Source: Chrysochromulina tobinii
Taxonomy: Eukaryota > Haptophyta > Prymnesiales > Chrysochromulinaceae
NCBI GenBank assembly: GCA_001275005.1
Contig: JWZX01001844.1
Span: 1-27,834 of the forward strand
Length of the DNA: 27,834 nt
Direction of reading: 5' to 3'
This document shows positions 7,979 to 16,848 of this stretch, one piece after another (position 1 is the first letter of the stretch; each line of letters starts with the position of its first letter). The translations under genes were made by a program, and so were the position numbers. The notes beneath the pieces were generated by a model, which saw only the letters and a program-made list of their open reading frames with translations, ran no database searches and was not told the DNA's origin.

Positions 7979-9211
7979 GGCGGTGGCCGGTCGCCGCAAG
8001 GCGCACCGAGCCCTCCGTGAATGGACCCCTCGCGTGAATGGACAACGTGGCATGGCAAAGTCGGCGAGGGCGGTCGCAATAGGCATGCGCCTGTGAAGTA
8101 GATTCATGGCAGACCAAGTGATGCGACAAGCTGAAGTGACAAAGTGGACGAAGTGACGAAGTGAGACGAGTCTGTGGCCGCCCTCCTTTGACGAAGTGGA
8201 CGAAGTGACGAAGTGAGACGAGTCTGTGGCAACCCTCCTTTCTTGAGCTGGGCGTGTGTGTGCAATGTGTGGCTGCGTGGCGGAGCGCGTGGCTGCCGGC
8301 AAGGGGTGCGACGTCGACGTGGTGCGATGCGTCCATAATGGGCAAGTATGGGGTAGCGTGCGCGGCCGAGGCCGTGCTGCTCGAGAGGTTGGTGAGCTTC
8401 GCGCCCGGCACGGCGCGATCAAAGTCGAGAGGTTGGGCGGTTGGTGAGCTTCGTGGGTGGGCGATTGTGCCGCGGGGGGGGAGGGGCTGCCCCATAGGCC
8501 AGAGGCGGCTCTCGTGCTGCCTTTTGTGTGTGCCGTGTCTTCGTGTGCATCGCGCGTCCGAAATGAGTGCTGGCGGGCGCGTGATGAGTGTGATGCGTGT
8601 GATGTGCAGAGTGTGTCATTGTGGAGTGGCTGTGGCGTACGTGACGCAGTCTCGGTGCCTCCACGTCGCGTCCGCGTGTCCGCGGCAGCACTTTCCCCGC
8701 CGCGCGCTTCCGGTACGCGGTGTATTGCGCGGTGGATTCGGCCCCGGCCGGCCTGCCGTGCGACGCCTCGCCCTTGCGCGTTGCGGCGGGTGTGGCGGTC
8801 GTCGTGTACGGGGTCGGAACCGGAGCACCTGACCGAACCGGCCGGCGGGTCGGTCGGACGTGCCGGCGGTGTGCCTGTTGGGACCGGAGTGCGAAATAAA
8901 GCATCGACGAGTTTGGCTTCAACCTGTTGTGGCTGCAGCTACCACGTAGACCAGCTTGTAATCGCACCTCAGTCGCCGTAGTAATATATACGTTCACTCG
9001 CGGATATGGGCAGGCGCGCCGTGTCGGTGCGTGACGCGGGGCGGGCGGCACAAACTCGATACGAAAGTGCCCCACTCCGCTCCGTGCGGAAACCACACAC
9101 AGCTGCCATCAAGCGATCAGGTAGCCGCCAAGGCCATCTGCATCTTTAGCTCGAGCTGCTCGGGCACACGGGCTGACGTGTGTGGTGCAGTGCAGACTCA
9201 GGTCCGGATAT
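7979..9211. other. Convergent intergenic region, repeat-bearing, no gene recognised
   Basis: 1233 bases between the stops of the RNA-binding gene and the first MFS gene. It has T/G-rich low-complexity text around 8230-8650, a two-copy 52-base tandem repeat, and a shorter repeated word GTTGGTGAGCTTCG near 8388 and 8440. An AATAAA lies at 8895-8900 on the plus strand, but it is over 900 bases past the stop. Frames here, on either strand, are low-complexity and show no domain. Confidence 0.55.
8137..8241. repeat. 52-bp tandem repeat, two copies
   Basis: Period-52 tandem duplication containing GACGAAGTGACGAAGTGAGA and a final CCCTCCTTT. The copies start at 8137 and 8189 and differ at only three or four bases. 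Inside each copy GACGAAGTG is itself repeated. Confidence 0.85.
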
Positions 9212-10966
9212 TTACAGTACGTCGTCCTCTTCGAGAGCACTGAACTTTGGCGACTTTCTTGCGACCTTGCTGGCAAAGGTAAAGGCATCTTTGCCGGCAC
9301 TCTTCTTGCGCCCACTCGTTGCGTGCACACAGCCTCCGACGCCGCCGCTAGATCCGTCCTCATCAGCCATCGGAGCGGTCGTCTGCTGCAACCTCCGTTC
9401 GTCGTCGCCGTCGTCGCCGCCGCCGCCGTCCTCGCCGCCGCCGCCGCCGCCGCCGCTGCCGCACTCGGGCGGCAGCGTCGTCTCTCCAGGTTCGGCAGTT
9501 TCCGGACTCAGCGTTGCCTTCGCAACGTGCGATGCTGGCATCGGCATCGCAGGCTCATGCTCCGTGGCGTGCTCCAGGTCGGCATCATCGGCAGAGGTTC
9601 TCTGCCGACGCGGCACGCGCAGGAATAGGGCACCAAGGGCGCCGACAAAGAGGTTGAGCGCGGCAATAGTCAGGATGATGGGAGAGTAGTTCTCGCACAG
9701 GTCATGGGCCACACCTATGAGGAGAGGACCGAAGGCGGTCGAGGCCACATTAGACGTCGAGAGGAGGCCCTGTATGCTGCCGAGGTGCCGTCGGCCAAAG
9801 AACTGGGCAGGGCACACGCTGAAGCACGCCTTGCCCATGCCCATCGAAAATCCCCACAGGGCTGCGGTGGCCACGGTGCGGACCGGAGAGAGCGTGACGC
9901 CGGGCCAGCCGATGAGTAACATCGAGAGGCCTCCGACGAGAAAGCACACGCACATGATGAGGCGCGGAGGCATCCAGTCGAGCAGCCAGCCGGCGAGCAC
10001 AAGTGCGAGAGCGCGCGAGGCTGCCCACGGCAGGTAGAAGCACGAGGGCAGCAGGCCCACATCGAGTTGAAGCTCCTCGGCGATGCTCTCAAGGTGGAAG
10101 AAGAAGCCCGCGCCGATGCCCCACTGCAGCGCGTTCGCGACTATGAGGATCCACAAAGCGGAGGTGCGCATTGCCTCGCGCAGCCGCCAGCCGGTCACTG
10201 CTGCTGCTGCCTTGGCCGGTCCAGTGCCGCCTGGCGTCGCGCTTGCGGCTCCGGCGAGCCCCTCGGTCGGGTCGCCGTCCGGAGCCAGGCCGATGTCCTC
10301 TGGCCTTGAGCGCAGTAGCAAGAAGGCAACTGGCGGGTAGAGCAATAGGACGGCACCGACGAGCTCGAATGCGCGTCGCCAGCCATAATGCACCACGGCC
10401 ATGGCGTACAGTTGCGCGCAGAGCCCGTATCCGATCAGAGAGTTCACGGACTCAGAAAGCCCTGTCGCCAGACCTCGCCGGCGCACAAACCAATTCTGAA
10501 GGCACGTGTTGCACGTGAGCGCCAAGCCGCCGAAGCCGAGCGTACGCATCGCGGTGAATGCGAGCGTGAGGGTCGCCCAGTGTGTCGGCAGCGACATGGC
10601 CGCGAGTGAAACGTAGAAGGCTGTCGAGCACATGGTGACACCAAGCCTCCCCCCGAAGCGGTCAACAGCGCGCCCAATGGGAATCTGCGCCGCCGCACCC
10701 AATAAAGTCCCGACGGCGTAGGTGAGCGAAATCACGGAACGCGAGAGCTGCAGGTCCGATTTTATGCCTTCGATGCTAAACGTTAGGCCGGCCGAGGTAC
10801 CAAAGAAGGTGGTGATCTGACCCACTGTCAAAACCGTCCAGACGACATAACCGTAAGGGCAGCGACACGTACGATGGCTTCCAGGTGCTGAGTCCTCGTT
10901 GACTAGCTGACCGTAGCGGCGCGATAACTTCGGTGGGCTGTTCGTGGACGGCTGTATTGGCTCCAT
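9212..10966 (-). CDS. MFS transporter, monocarboxylate/oxalate-formate antiporter-like
   Basis: A multi-pass membrane transporter of 584 residues from the ATG at 10966 (MEPIQPSTNSPPK). The frame extends upstream to another ATG at 11137, adding 57 residues without membrane character; that start would lie only 40 bases from the neighbour's ATG, so I prefer 10966. About twelve hydrophobic segments begin at YGYVVWTVLTVGQ. The MFS loop 2-3 signature is visible as PIGRAVDRFGGR, and the central cytoplasmic loop holds RPEDIGLAPDGD, as in OFA/MCT-type carriers. The second half includes GWLLDWMPPR and a GMGKACFSVCPAQFFGRRHLG segment, also typical of that group. The long cytosolic C-terminal tail is acidic with poly-Gly. 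Substrate cannot be told from sequence; a small organic anion is the family expectation. Confidence 0.8.
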   Translation of the reverse strand: MEPIQPSTNSPPKLSRRYGQLVNEDSAPGSHRTCRCPYGYVVWTVLTVGQITTFFGTSAGLTFSIEGIKSDLQLSRSVISLTYAVGTLLGAAAQIPIGRAVDRFGGRLGVTMCSTAFYVSLAAMSLPTHWATLTLAFTAMRTLGFGGLALTCNTCLQNWFVRRRGLATGLSESVNSLIGYGLCAQLYAMAVVHYGWRRAFELVGAVLLLYPPVAFLLLRSRPEDIGLAPDGDPTEGLAGAASATPGGTGPAKAAAAVTGWRLREAMRTSALWILIVANALQWGIGAGFFFHLESIAEELQLDVGLLPSCFYLPWAASRALALVLAGWLLDWMPPRLIMCVCFLVGGLSMLLIGWPGVTLSPVRTVATAALWGFSMGMGKACFSVCPAQFFGRRHLGSIQGLLSTSNVASTAFGPLLIGVAHDLCENYSPIILTIAALNLFVGALGALFLRVPRRQRTSADDADLEHATEHEPAMPMPASHVAKATLSPETAEPGETTLPPECGSGGGGGGGEDGGGGDDGDDERRLQQTTAPMADEDGSSGGVGGCVHATSGRKKSAGKDAFTFASKVARKSPKFSALEEDDVL

Positions 10967-11177
10967 CCCGTCGATGCAGCTCTCGGTCCGACCGCAAAGA
11001 GGACCGAAGACCTCCGAAGACTCGTGACGAGTCGTCGGAACGAGTGCCCATCTCAGCGTCTTCGAAACATCGCATGGTTGAGGAGTTGAGAAGCGCGTGA
11101 CACGCGCACGACCTCGTGTGGAATGGGCGGGGAACATATTCTGTACGTTTCAAGTTTTGAAAGAAAGCCGCGGACCA
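10967..11177. promoter_or_regulatory. Divergent region between MFS and PsbP-like genes
   Basis: 211 bases between the preferred start codons. If the upstream MFS ATG at 11137 is used instead, the two starts are only 40 bases apart. No clear promoter motif is seen. Confidence 0.35.
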
Positions 11178-11960
11178 ATGGTGCTCTTCGCCGTGATTGT
11201 CCAGGTAACCGCGCTTCACGCCAGATACGCAGACGCTTGGAGCCGCAGGACCGCCGTTGGCATCTCTGTGCTCGCAGCAACCAGCACATCTGCCGCGCAA
11301 GCAGCTTCAAAGGGTGGCGTGCAGTGGTCAATCGATTTGCCTCCTGAGTTTGAGGTGCAGCGGCAGCTCGCATCAATCGTGCGCATCAAGACTGAGACGG
11401 TGCTGCTCGCGGACGACCCGGCAACGGGGGCTCAGGCTAAGCTCCTCCTTCTTCCATTCGGACAACAGGCCGGTGCCAGCCTCAACGCCGATGACCAGCT
11501 CTCACTAGCCACTTTCTTCTTCGCAGCGCCATCGACAGAGCCGCTCTCAGCGGGTGCTGAGACGGTCGCTTCGACGATGGCTCACTCGGCGAGCCGCAGC
11601 CCGGGCATCACCTCGCTGACTCGCTTCAGCACTCCGAAAGCGTACGCCGAGGCGAGTGGCCGCCGCTACGTCCGTTACGCCTACTCAGCACAAAAGTGCA
11701 CAGGCGAGCTCGACGGCACCGAGTGCGTCGACGGCTCGCTGATCAAGCGGCGCACGCTGGCCACGGTCACGATGTCGAGTATCTCGCAGTACCGGACGAA
11801 CACGGAGCGCGAGCGCATGCGCGAGCTTGGGCAGGCGCGCAACGTGGAGGTGCTCTGGCTGCTCACTTTCAGCGCGCCCGATGCTGCCTTTGATTCACTT
11901 CAGCCGGCGTTTGAGAAGGCGAGCGCGAGCTTTTATGTGCCGCTCGAGGAGTCCTCGTAG
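11178..11960 (+). CDS. PsbP-like thylakoid lumen protein with layered targeting signal
   Basis: 260 residues from the ATG at 11178; the frame is open further upstream, only to a GTG. Residues 1-20 are a hydrophobic ER-type signal ending YADA, followed by W21, matching the A|F/W/Y cleavage context of red-derived secondary plastids. Residues 22-42 are a twin-arginine lumen signal (SRRTAVGISV, then small residues to AQA|A). The mature part starts VQWSIDLPPEFEVQRQ and has RIKTETVLLADD, AKLLLLPFG, a RRYVRYAYS strand and a C-terminal VEVLWLLTFSAPDAAF with FEKASASFYV, all in PsbP-fold order. PsbP-family proteins act in photosystem II or as assembly factors in the lumen. Which member this is cannot be told. 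Confidence is good for the lumen location, moderate for the family. Confidence 0.65.
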   Translation: MVLFAVIVQVTALHARYADAWSRRTAVGISVLAATSTSAAQAASKGGVQWSIDLPPEFEVQRQLASIVRIKTETVLLADDPATGAQAKLLLLPFGQQAGASLNADDQLSLATFFFAAPSTEPLSAGAETVASTMAHSASRSPGITSLTRFSTPKAYAEASGRRYVRYAYSAQKCTGELDGTECVDGSLIKRRTLATVTMSSISQYRTNTERERMRELGQARNVEVLWLLTFSAPDAAFDSLQPAFEKASASFYVPLEESS

Positions 11961-12190
11961 CGCGCTTCGAGAGTCTTTCCAAAAAACCATGCACAGAGCC
12001 CCCCAAACGACTTGACACTCGTGTGGAACGAGCCCCAAAACGTAAACGACCTGAGCCCACGCCCCTCTCAACACCTAATCCTGCGAGCCCGACCAAAGAT
12101 CCCAAGGGCCCGAAGGCGGCCGAGTTTTTTCAGAACTATAGTTCATTCACACACACTTTTGTTTCCCCAGCGGGTTAGGGGGGGAACAGA

Positions 12191-13081
12191 ATGTTTTGCG
12201 AGCTCATTTCATCGGCCCTCCCGCTTCCAGCCATGTTACGCATCGCTATCGCTGGCGCTATGTGCGTCGTCGGCCGCGCCGCCGCAGTCGAGGACCTCGT
12301 TCGTGTCCCGGGCACTGGCCAGTCCATTCCTCGCCGGTGCATCCTCGAGGTTCCCAACGGGGCCACGCATGATTACGATAGTATCCCAGCTGGACTGCCA
12401 GCCGGCTGCAACGGTGAGCAGCTTCGGTCCCCATCGGTGCAGATCTACGCCGCGGATACGCACTTGAAGAGCTCGGAGGCCCTGACGAGCTTCACGGCCG
12501 ACTGGGTCGTTCCGCCGCTGCCAAAACGTGCGGGCGGCCAAGTCGTCTACTTTTGGCCCGGCTTCAAGAACTCCAAGCCCGAGATGGGCTACCCAGTGCT
12601 GCAGCCGGTGCTGCAGTACGGGGAGCATGGCCCTGGCTGGCAGCTCCAGTCGTGGTTTGTCGACGCGAACGACCACAAGTACCCGGTCGTGACAGCGCCG
12701 GCCATCACGGTGGAACCAGGACACCAGATTACAAGCTTCATGGTTCAGACAGACGACGGTCACAATCTCGGTTGGACGGTGTCTGGAACCAACATCAACA
12801 CGGGCGCCAACAGCACGCTTCACATCGCGTACTCCAAGGCTGGCGACGTCGACTACGACTACGCGATGCTCGTGAACGAGAACATCAATGTCAATACTCA
12901 GTGCGATCGCATGCCTGCCTCTACGAACGTGAGTTTCTCAAAGGTGAGCGTGAACGGCGAGTCCAAACCGCAGTGGACCACACGCGCCAACTGCGCGGGC
13001 AATCCACAGTGCGACTGTGGGAATGCCGCGGCCGTCGACGTCGACACGGGCGACGTCACGCTCAGCTGGAAGTACGAGTGA
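12191..13081 (+). CDS. Secreted beta-sandwich-like protein of unknown function
   Basis: 296 residues. A second ATG at residue 15 (MLRIAIAGAMCVVGRAAA) begins a clean signal peptide, so either start gives a secreted protein. The mature part is rich in alternating polar/hydrophobic strands: ALTSFTADWVVPPLP, QVVYFWPGFKN, VLQPVLQYGEHGPGWQLQSW, PAITVEPGHQITSF and NLGWTVSGTNINTG. The order of aromatic strand, LQPVLQYG, then W-x-x-x-SW and V-x-PG-x-x-I resembles the concanavalin-like sandwich of G1 (eqolisin) peptidases and related secreted proteins, but I cannot confirm the Gln/Glu catalytic pair. N-glycosylation sites (NST, NVS) and a Cys-rich end (CAGNPQCDCG) fit the secretory route. A T/C tract ending TTTCCCCAG just upstream could be a 5' leader acceptor. 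Confidence 0.6.
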   Translation: MFCELISSALPLPAMLRIAIAGAMCVVGRAAAVEDLVRVPGTGQSIPRRCILEVPNGATHDYDSIPAGLPAGCNGEQLRSPSVQIYAADTHLKSSEALTSFTADWVVPPLPKRAGGQVVYFWPGFKNSKPEMGYPVLQPVLQYGEHGPGWQLQSWFVDANDHKYPVVTAPAITVEPGHQITSFMVQTDDGHNLGWTVSGTNINTGANSTLHIAYSKAGDVDYDYAMLVNENINVNTQCDRMPASTNVSFSKVSVNGESKPQWTTRANCAGNPQCDCGNAAAVDVDTGDVTLSWKYE

Positions 13082-13162
13082 GAGAGATGGAGGGGCTCGT
13101 GTGAAACTGAAAGTGCTGCCCCCTCCAGGCGTGATATCTGATGTCTGTATTGCTGGGACTCG

Positions 13163-13238
13163 AAGCAAGCAAGCTAGATAATTAGTCGAAACACACAAGT
13201 ACCTAAACCAGCTTGCGTGCTTGCTAGCTCGCTTGCTT
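13163..13238. repeat. Imperfect inverted repeat (15-bp arms, 46-nt loop)
   Basis: AAGCAAGCAAGCTAG at 13163-13177 pairs with CTAGCTCGCTTGCTT at 13224-13238, one mismatch. It lies between two same-strand genes, after the stop of the secreted protein, and could fold in the RNA as a 3' leader hairpin. Confidence 0.7.
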
Positions 13239-13339
13239 GGGTCTCGCACAGAAAAACTTGGGAGGGTGGCACGGTGAGCTCGAAGCGGAGCTGATTGCGG
13301 GTTGTCAGGAAACGAAGGTCGAAAGCCGACCACGAGGTG

Positions 13340-14776
13340 ATGAAGAGTTACCTTCTGCTCTTGCGCGTGGTGATAGCGGCCGCGGCGCTGGCGTTGCCGC
13401 CAGCTGCGGTGCGAGCTACAAGCTGTTGGTTGCCGCCACAGCCTCGGCAGCTCCTCGTGGTGCATCCTGCGCGCGTGCCTGTGGCTCCACGGTGCCAGCA
13501 GGTTGCGACGCTGCTAGAAACAGAGGGCGAGTCCGGGACGCTGACTGCTGCAGGCGGCCGTTTGCACACGCCCGAGAGCCGCGCGAAAATATCGGCTGCC
13601 AACAAGGGACGCACGCCCTGGAACGCCGGGCGGAAGCACTCTGAGGAGACCCGTCAGCGCATTGCGGAGGCCACACGCGCTGCGATGCAGCGCAGGATGG
13701 AGGAGCGCAAGCTCGAGCGCGAGCGAATGCGTCTCGAGGAGCCCCAGGTGTACCAGGCGCTCGTGACCAAGGAGGCCGCGGCTGAGGCGGCGGCGGCGGC
13801 GCTCAAGGAGGCGGAGCGCGAGCAAAGGAGTGCCGAGCGGCGGCGGGAACGGCTCGAGAAGCGCCTCGTGCGGCAGCAGCGGGCGGAGGCGAGTGGCAAC
13901 GGCACGGCGACGGTGCGGCGTGCGCGGGTCACCATCGGCAGCAGCCGCGTCAACTTTACGTTCACCGCCGAGTCGCGCGCCAAGATCTCGGAGAGCGTGC
14001 GCAAGCGCTGGCAAGATCCGACCTACCGCGCGCGCCGCAGCAACATCTCCGTGTCGCAAGAGACGCGCGCGAAGCTGTCGGAGGCGATGAAGGCCAAGTG
14101 GCTCAGCGGGAGCTATCGTGAGCGTAACGGCACGAGCAACGCGCATTCGGCGGAGAGGCGCTCTAAGATTGCGGCCGCCATTCGTGCCAAGTGGGCCGAG
14201 CCAGAGTATCGCGAAAGGGCTACCATCGGCATTCGCCTCGCGCGGCTGAACGCGACGGCGAGCCGGCGCGCGCGCGGCGGTGTGCCGCAGGTCGTCTCCG
14301 AAGAGGTGCGAGCCAAGCTCTCGATGACGATGAAGCACGTCTGGGCCCAGCGGCGCGAGAAGGACCTGTCTGACCGCGTGGCGGCCGAGCTGTCCCTAGC
14401 CGAAAAGGAGGGGCGGGAGCCGCGACTTACGGAGCCGCTGCCACGGCGCGTGCACCGCGTGCACAATGGAGTGCTCTCTAGCGGCCAGTGGCGCCCCCCG
14501 CAGCGCGGCGGCGCCGTCACGAGCCTGGGGGTCTCGGGTACACGCGCTGCGGGGATGCAGGAGCGACGGCCGGAGAGCCTTGCGGCGGACGCGTCGACTG
14601 CGGAGCGCTGGCAAGCCATGGCGATGGAGGAGGCGCAGGCGGAGGCGGAGGCGGAGGCGCTGGCGCTGGCCGAGGAACACGCCGCAAGCGCCAAGGAGGC
14701 TGGCGAGGAGGATGACATTGACCTGATCGCGTGGGGCAACACGATCATCGACTTTGGCGATGACATGACGGAATGA
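13340..14776 (+). CDS. NUMOD3-repeat protein with N-terminal leader, probably organellar
   Basis: 478 residues from the ATG at 13340; upstream the frame only offers a TTG. Residues 1-25 are a hydrophobic leader (YLLLLRVVIAAAALALPPA) followed by a basic, Ser/Pro stretch, compatible with ER-signal plus plastid transit or with plain secretion. Six copies of a NUMOD3-like motif follow, consensus H/F/V-S-x-E-x-R-x-K-I/L-S-x-A: HTPESRAKISAANKGR (76), HSEETRQRIAEATRA (100), FTAESRAKISESVRKRW (208), VSQETRAKLSEAMKAKW (238), HSAERRSKIAAAIRAKW (269) and VSEEVRAKLSMTMKHVW (319). NUMOD3 is a DNA-binding module of homing endonucleases, but no GIY-YIG or HNH catalytic domain is present. Residues 115-180 are a charged coiled coil. 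The tail is Ala/Glu-rich and ends very acidic (EEDDIDL, DFGDD). I infer nucleic-acid binding in the plastid; this is not shown. Confidence 0.7.
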   Translation: MKSYLLLLRVVIAAAALALPPAAVRATSCWLPPQPRQLLVVHPARVPVAPRCQQVATLLETEGESGTLTAAGGRLHTPESRAKISAANKGRTPWNAGRKHSEETRQRIAEATRAAMQRRMEERKLERERMRLEEPQVYQALVTKEAAAEAAAAALKEAEREQRSAERRRERLEKRLVRQQRAEASGNGTATVRRARVTIGSSRVNFTFTAESRAKISESVRKRWQDPTYRARRSNISVSQETRAKLSEAMKAKWLSGSYRERNGTSNAHSAERRSKIAAAIRAKWAEPEYRERATIGIRLARLNATASRRARGGVPQVVSEEVRAKLSMTMKHVWAQRREKDLSDRVAAELSLAEKEGREPRLTEPLPRRVHRVHNGVLSSGQWRPPQRGGAVTSLGVSGTRAAGMQERRPESLAADASTAERWQAMAMEEAQAEAEAEALALAEEHAASAKEAGEEDDIDLIAWGNTIIDFGDDMTE

Positions 14777-15270
14777 GTCGCCCCAAGTCCATGCCGGGCG
14801 CCTCTCGCGAGCTCGTGTACCTTATCTAACACACGAGGACTGCACGAGCTGTGGCCGGTCGTAATCCGGTCGGGCATCTGCGATGGAACGTGGGATGACC
14901 GCACGCGCCCGGCACGGCGCCCGGCGTGCACTGCCGGAGCGGTTGCGAAAGCTCGAGAGGTTTGGAATGTAGCTTTAATATTGCCTACGCGCTACGGTTG
15001 TGCGCGGCGCCTTTTACAAGCTTACATCGTAGCCAAAGGTGGGGAGGTCGCCCCAATTGGGTCGCTATATCCCCCCATCTCTTGCCTCTTGCTCTTCGCT
15101 CTTGCATGGCATGTGACGGGGTAGACCCGCCACTACTAGTAAGTAGTTTCTCTCCCGGGGTTGGAGCCCTGGGCCAACTGCCGAGGCCTCCCTGTTCTTT
15201 TTGTGTTCGGAATCCTATTTCGGTGTGTTCACGCACACCCCGTTTCGGGCTGCACGCGCGGGAGAATTCC
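14777..15270. other. Intergenic region and 5' leader, no gene recognised
   Basis: 494 bases between two same-strand genes. The downstream MFS frame stays open back to 14926 but without membrane or domain character, so I treat it as leader. No repeat or RNA gene is apparent. Confidence 0.45.
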
Positions 15271-16848
15271 ATGTCCGATGCCGCCGAGGCGGCCTACGAA
15301 TACCACTATTTCGGTGATGAACCCACGGCGCGACGAACAGCCGTCCTTGTGTGCTGCGTGCTCGTCTTTCTCTGTCAGTATTGCCAGGCGTCGCCGATGA
15401 TCGCACCCTTCTTGGCTGCCTCAGAACCCGGCTTGCTCGTGGGCACCGACATGGTAGGCGTCATCTTCGCCGCTTACCCGATGGCGACTGCGCTGTCCAC
15501 GCCGCTTCCGGACCAGCTGATCGCCCGCATTGGCATTCGAGCCACGGTCATCATCGGCCTCTGCACGACCGCGAGTGGCTCCCTCATCTTTGGGCTGGTT
15601 GGCGAACTCCTCAGCCAAGACGGTAGCGCCACGCTCGTTGCGAGTGGCCTGATCCTCGCCCGGGCGCTTGGCGGCGTGGGCGCATCATTGTCCGAGTCTG
15701 GGTGTCTCACCGCCGTATCCGTATCCGGCTGGGGCGACGACCTTGGAAAGGCTTTCGCAGTGGTTGAGGTGACAACCGGTGTCGGGGCGGCGGTCGGAGC
15801 GGCGATGGGTGGATACCTGTACTACATCGGCGAGAGCACCTGGTGTGGCCCTTTCATGTTGCCGATGCTCGTTGCATCCGCATTCCCACTATGCGTGGTG
15901 CCGTGCGTCTTGCTGAACCTGTCCGACGTTGCGGCTGCCGAGGAGCTGAACGGTGGCGGCGGCGGCGGCGTGCGCGGCGGCTGCAGTGGCGACGGCAGTG
16001 GCGGCGGCAGAGGCGGCGGCAGTGGCGACGGTGGCGCCGCCCACGCCGCGTCCACCGCGGGCGCCGCGGGTGCCCCGGGCATGAAGGGCGCCCCAGACGC
16101 GTCGAGCCGCTCGATGATCGGGCTGACGTGCACCGCCCTCTCGCTCGCTCTGAGTGCTGCATTCTTTGAGGGTCTCAACCCGCTGCTCGAGCCCCACTTT
16201 GTATTGCCACCCTTTTCGCTGAGCATCCCACAGGTGGGGCTGTATCTCGCGATCATCTGCTTCTTGTACACGCTCACCTCGCTGCCTGCGGGCTGGCTCA
16301 CCGACAAGCTCAACCACGGGCCAGCCGCTGGGCGAAACGTGCGCGGCTTGATGCTGGCCGGCTGGGCGATCGCGCTAGTGGGTGTGATGCTCCTGTGGCC
16401 CGCAGCTGGAGCGCCATTGGGATCGAACGGCGCCGCGCATGCAGGGACGCACTCGGGGTATCCTAATAAGGGTGGGGCGCACATGGGCTCGAGCGAAGCC
16501 GAGCACGTGAGCCGCCCGGCTTCAGCCATGAGCGACGAGCTCGTTCAGCTGCTGACGGTGCTCTCGGTGCCTGCTCTGGGTATCTCCGCCGCGTTGATCC
16601 TCATCCCCTCGATGGCCGACCTGCAGCGCGGCCTCGCTCCCGACGACGAGCAGGGGCGCGCGCGCATGTGTGCGCTCTGGAACGGCGCATACTCGAGCGG
16701 GTCGGCGCTCGGTCCTCTCGCCGCAACGATGGTGTACGCGCGATGCGGATGGCCCGTCATCGTCAGCGCCACCGCCGCCACCGCAGTCTTTGCGGGAGTG
16801 GTGCTGCTCATCCCACTGCTGGCGGAGGGAGCAAGGTGTAGGGAGTAG
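15271..16848 (+). CDS. MFS transporter, SLC18B1/vesicular amine transporter-like
   Basis: 525 residues from the ATG at 15271 (MSDAAEAAYEYHY). The first helix is AVLVCCVLVFLCQYCQ; then MVGVIFAAYPMATALSTPLPDQLIARIGIR gives helix 2 and the MFS loop 2-3 (D-x-L-x-x-R-x-G-x-R). RALGGVGASLSESG matches the helix-4 R-x-x-x-G-x-G motif. The second half begins LTCTALSLALSAAFFEGLNPLLEPHF, where SLC18B1-type carriers have a similar polar helix, and includes AGWLTDKLNHG. Two hydrophilic inserts are notable: a poly-Gly loop at residues 227-256 between the halves and a His/Gly/Ser loop around 383-420. Family members move polyamines or monoamines across vesicle or plasma membranes; the substrate here is not known. 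The stop lies 227 bases from that of the converging golgin. Confidence 0.75.
   Translation: MSDAAEAAYEYHYFGDEPTARRTAVLVCCVLVFLCQYCQASPMIAPFLAASEPGLLVGTDMVGVIFAAYPMATALSTPLPDQLIARIGIRATVIIGLCTTASGSLIFGLVGELLSQDGSATLVASGLILARALGGVGASLSESGCLTAVSVSGWGDDLGKAFAVVEVTTGVGAAVGAAMGGYLYYIGESTWCGPFMLPMLVASAFPLCVVPCVLLNLSDVAAAEELNGGGGGGVRGGCSGDGSGGGRGGGSGDGGAAHAASTAGAAGAPGMKGAPDASSRSMIGLTCTALSLALSAAFFEGLNPLLEPHFVLPPFSLSIPQVGLYLAIICFLYTLTSLPAGWLTDKLNHGPAAGRNVRGLMLAGWAIALVGVMLLWPAAGAPLGSNGAAHAGTHSGYPNKGGAHMGSSEAEHVSRPASAMSDELVQLLTVLSVPALGISAALILIPSMADLQRGLAPDDEQGRARMCALWNGAYSSGSALGPLAATMVYARCGWPVIVSATAATAVFAGVVLLIPLLAEGARCRE

Noticed and set aside
8254-8832. Overlapping frames of 170-225 codons on both strands of the 8-9 kb spacer
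   Set aside because: All are Arg/Ser/Cys-rich low-complexity readings of T/G-rich repeats, with no domain and no leader peptide.
8895-8900. AATAAA as the polyadenylation signal of the RNA-binding gene
   Set aside because: It lies over 900 bases past the stop, and this motif is not dependable in algae of this kind.
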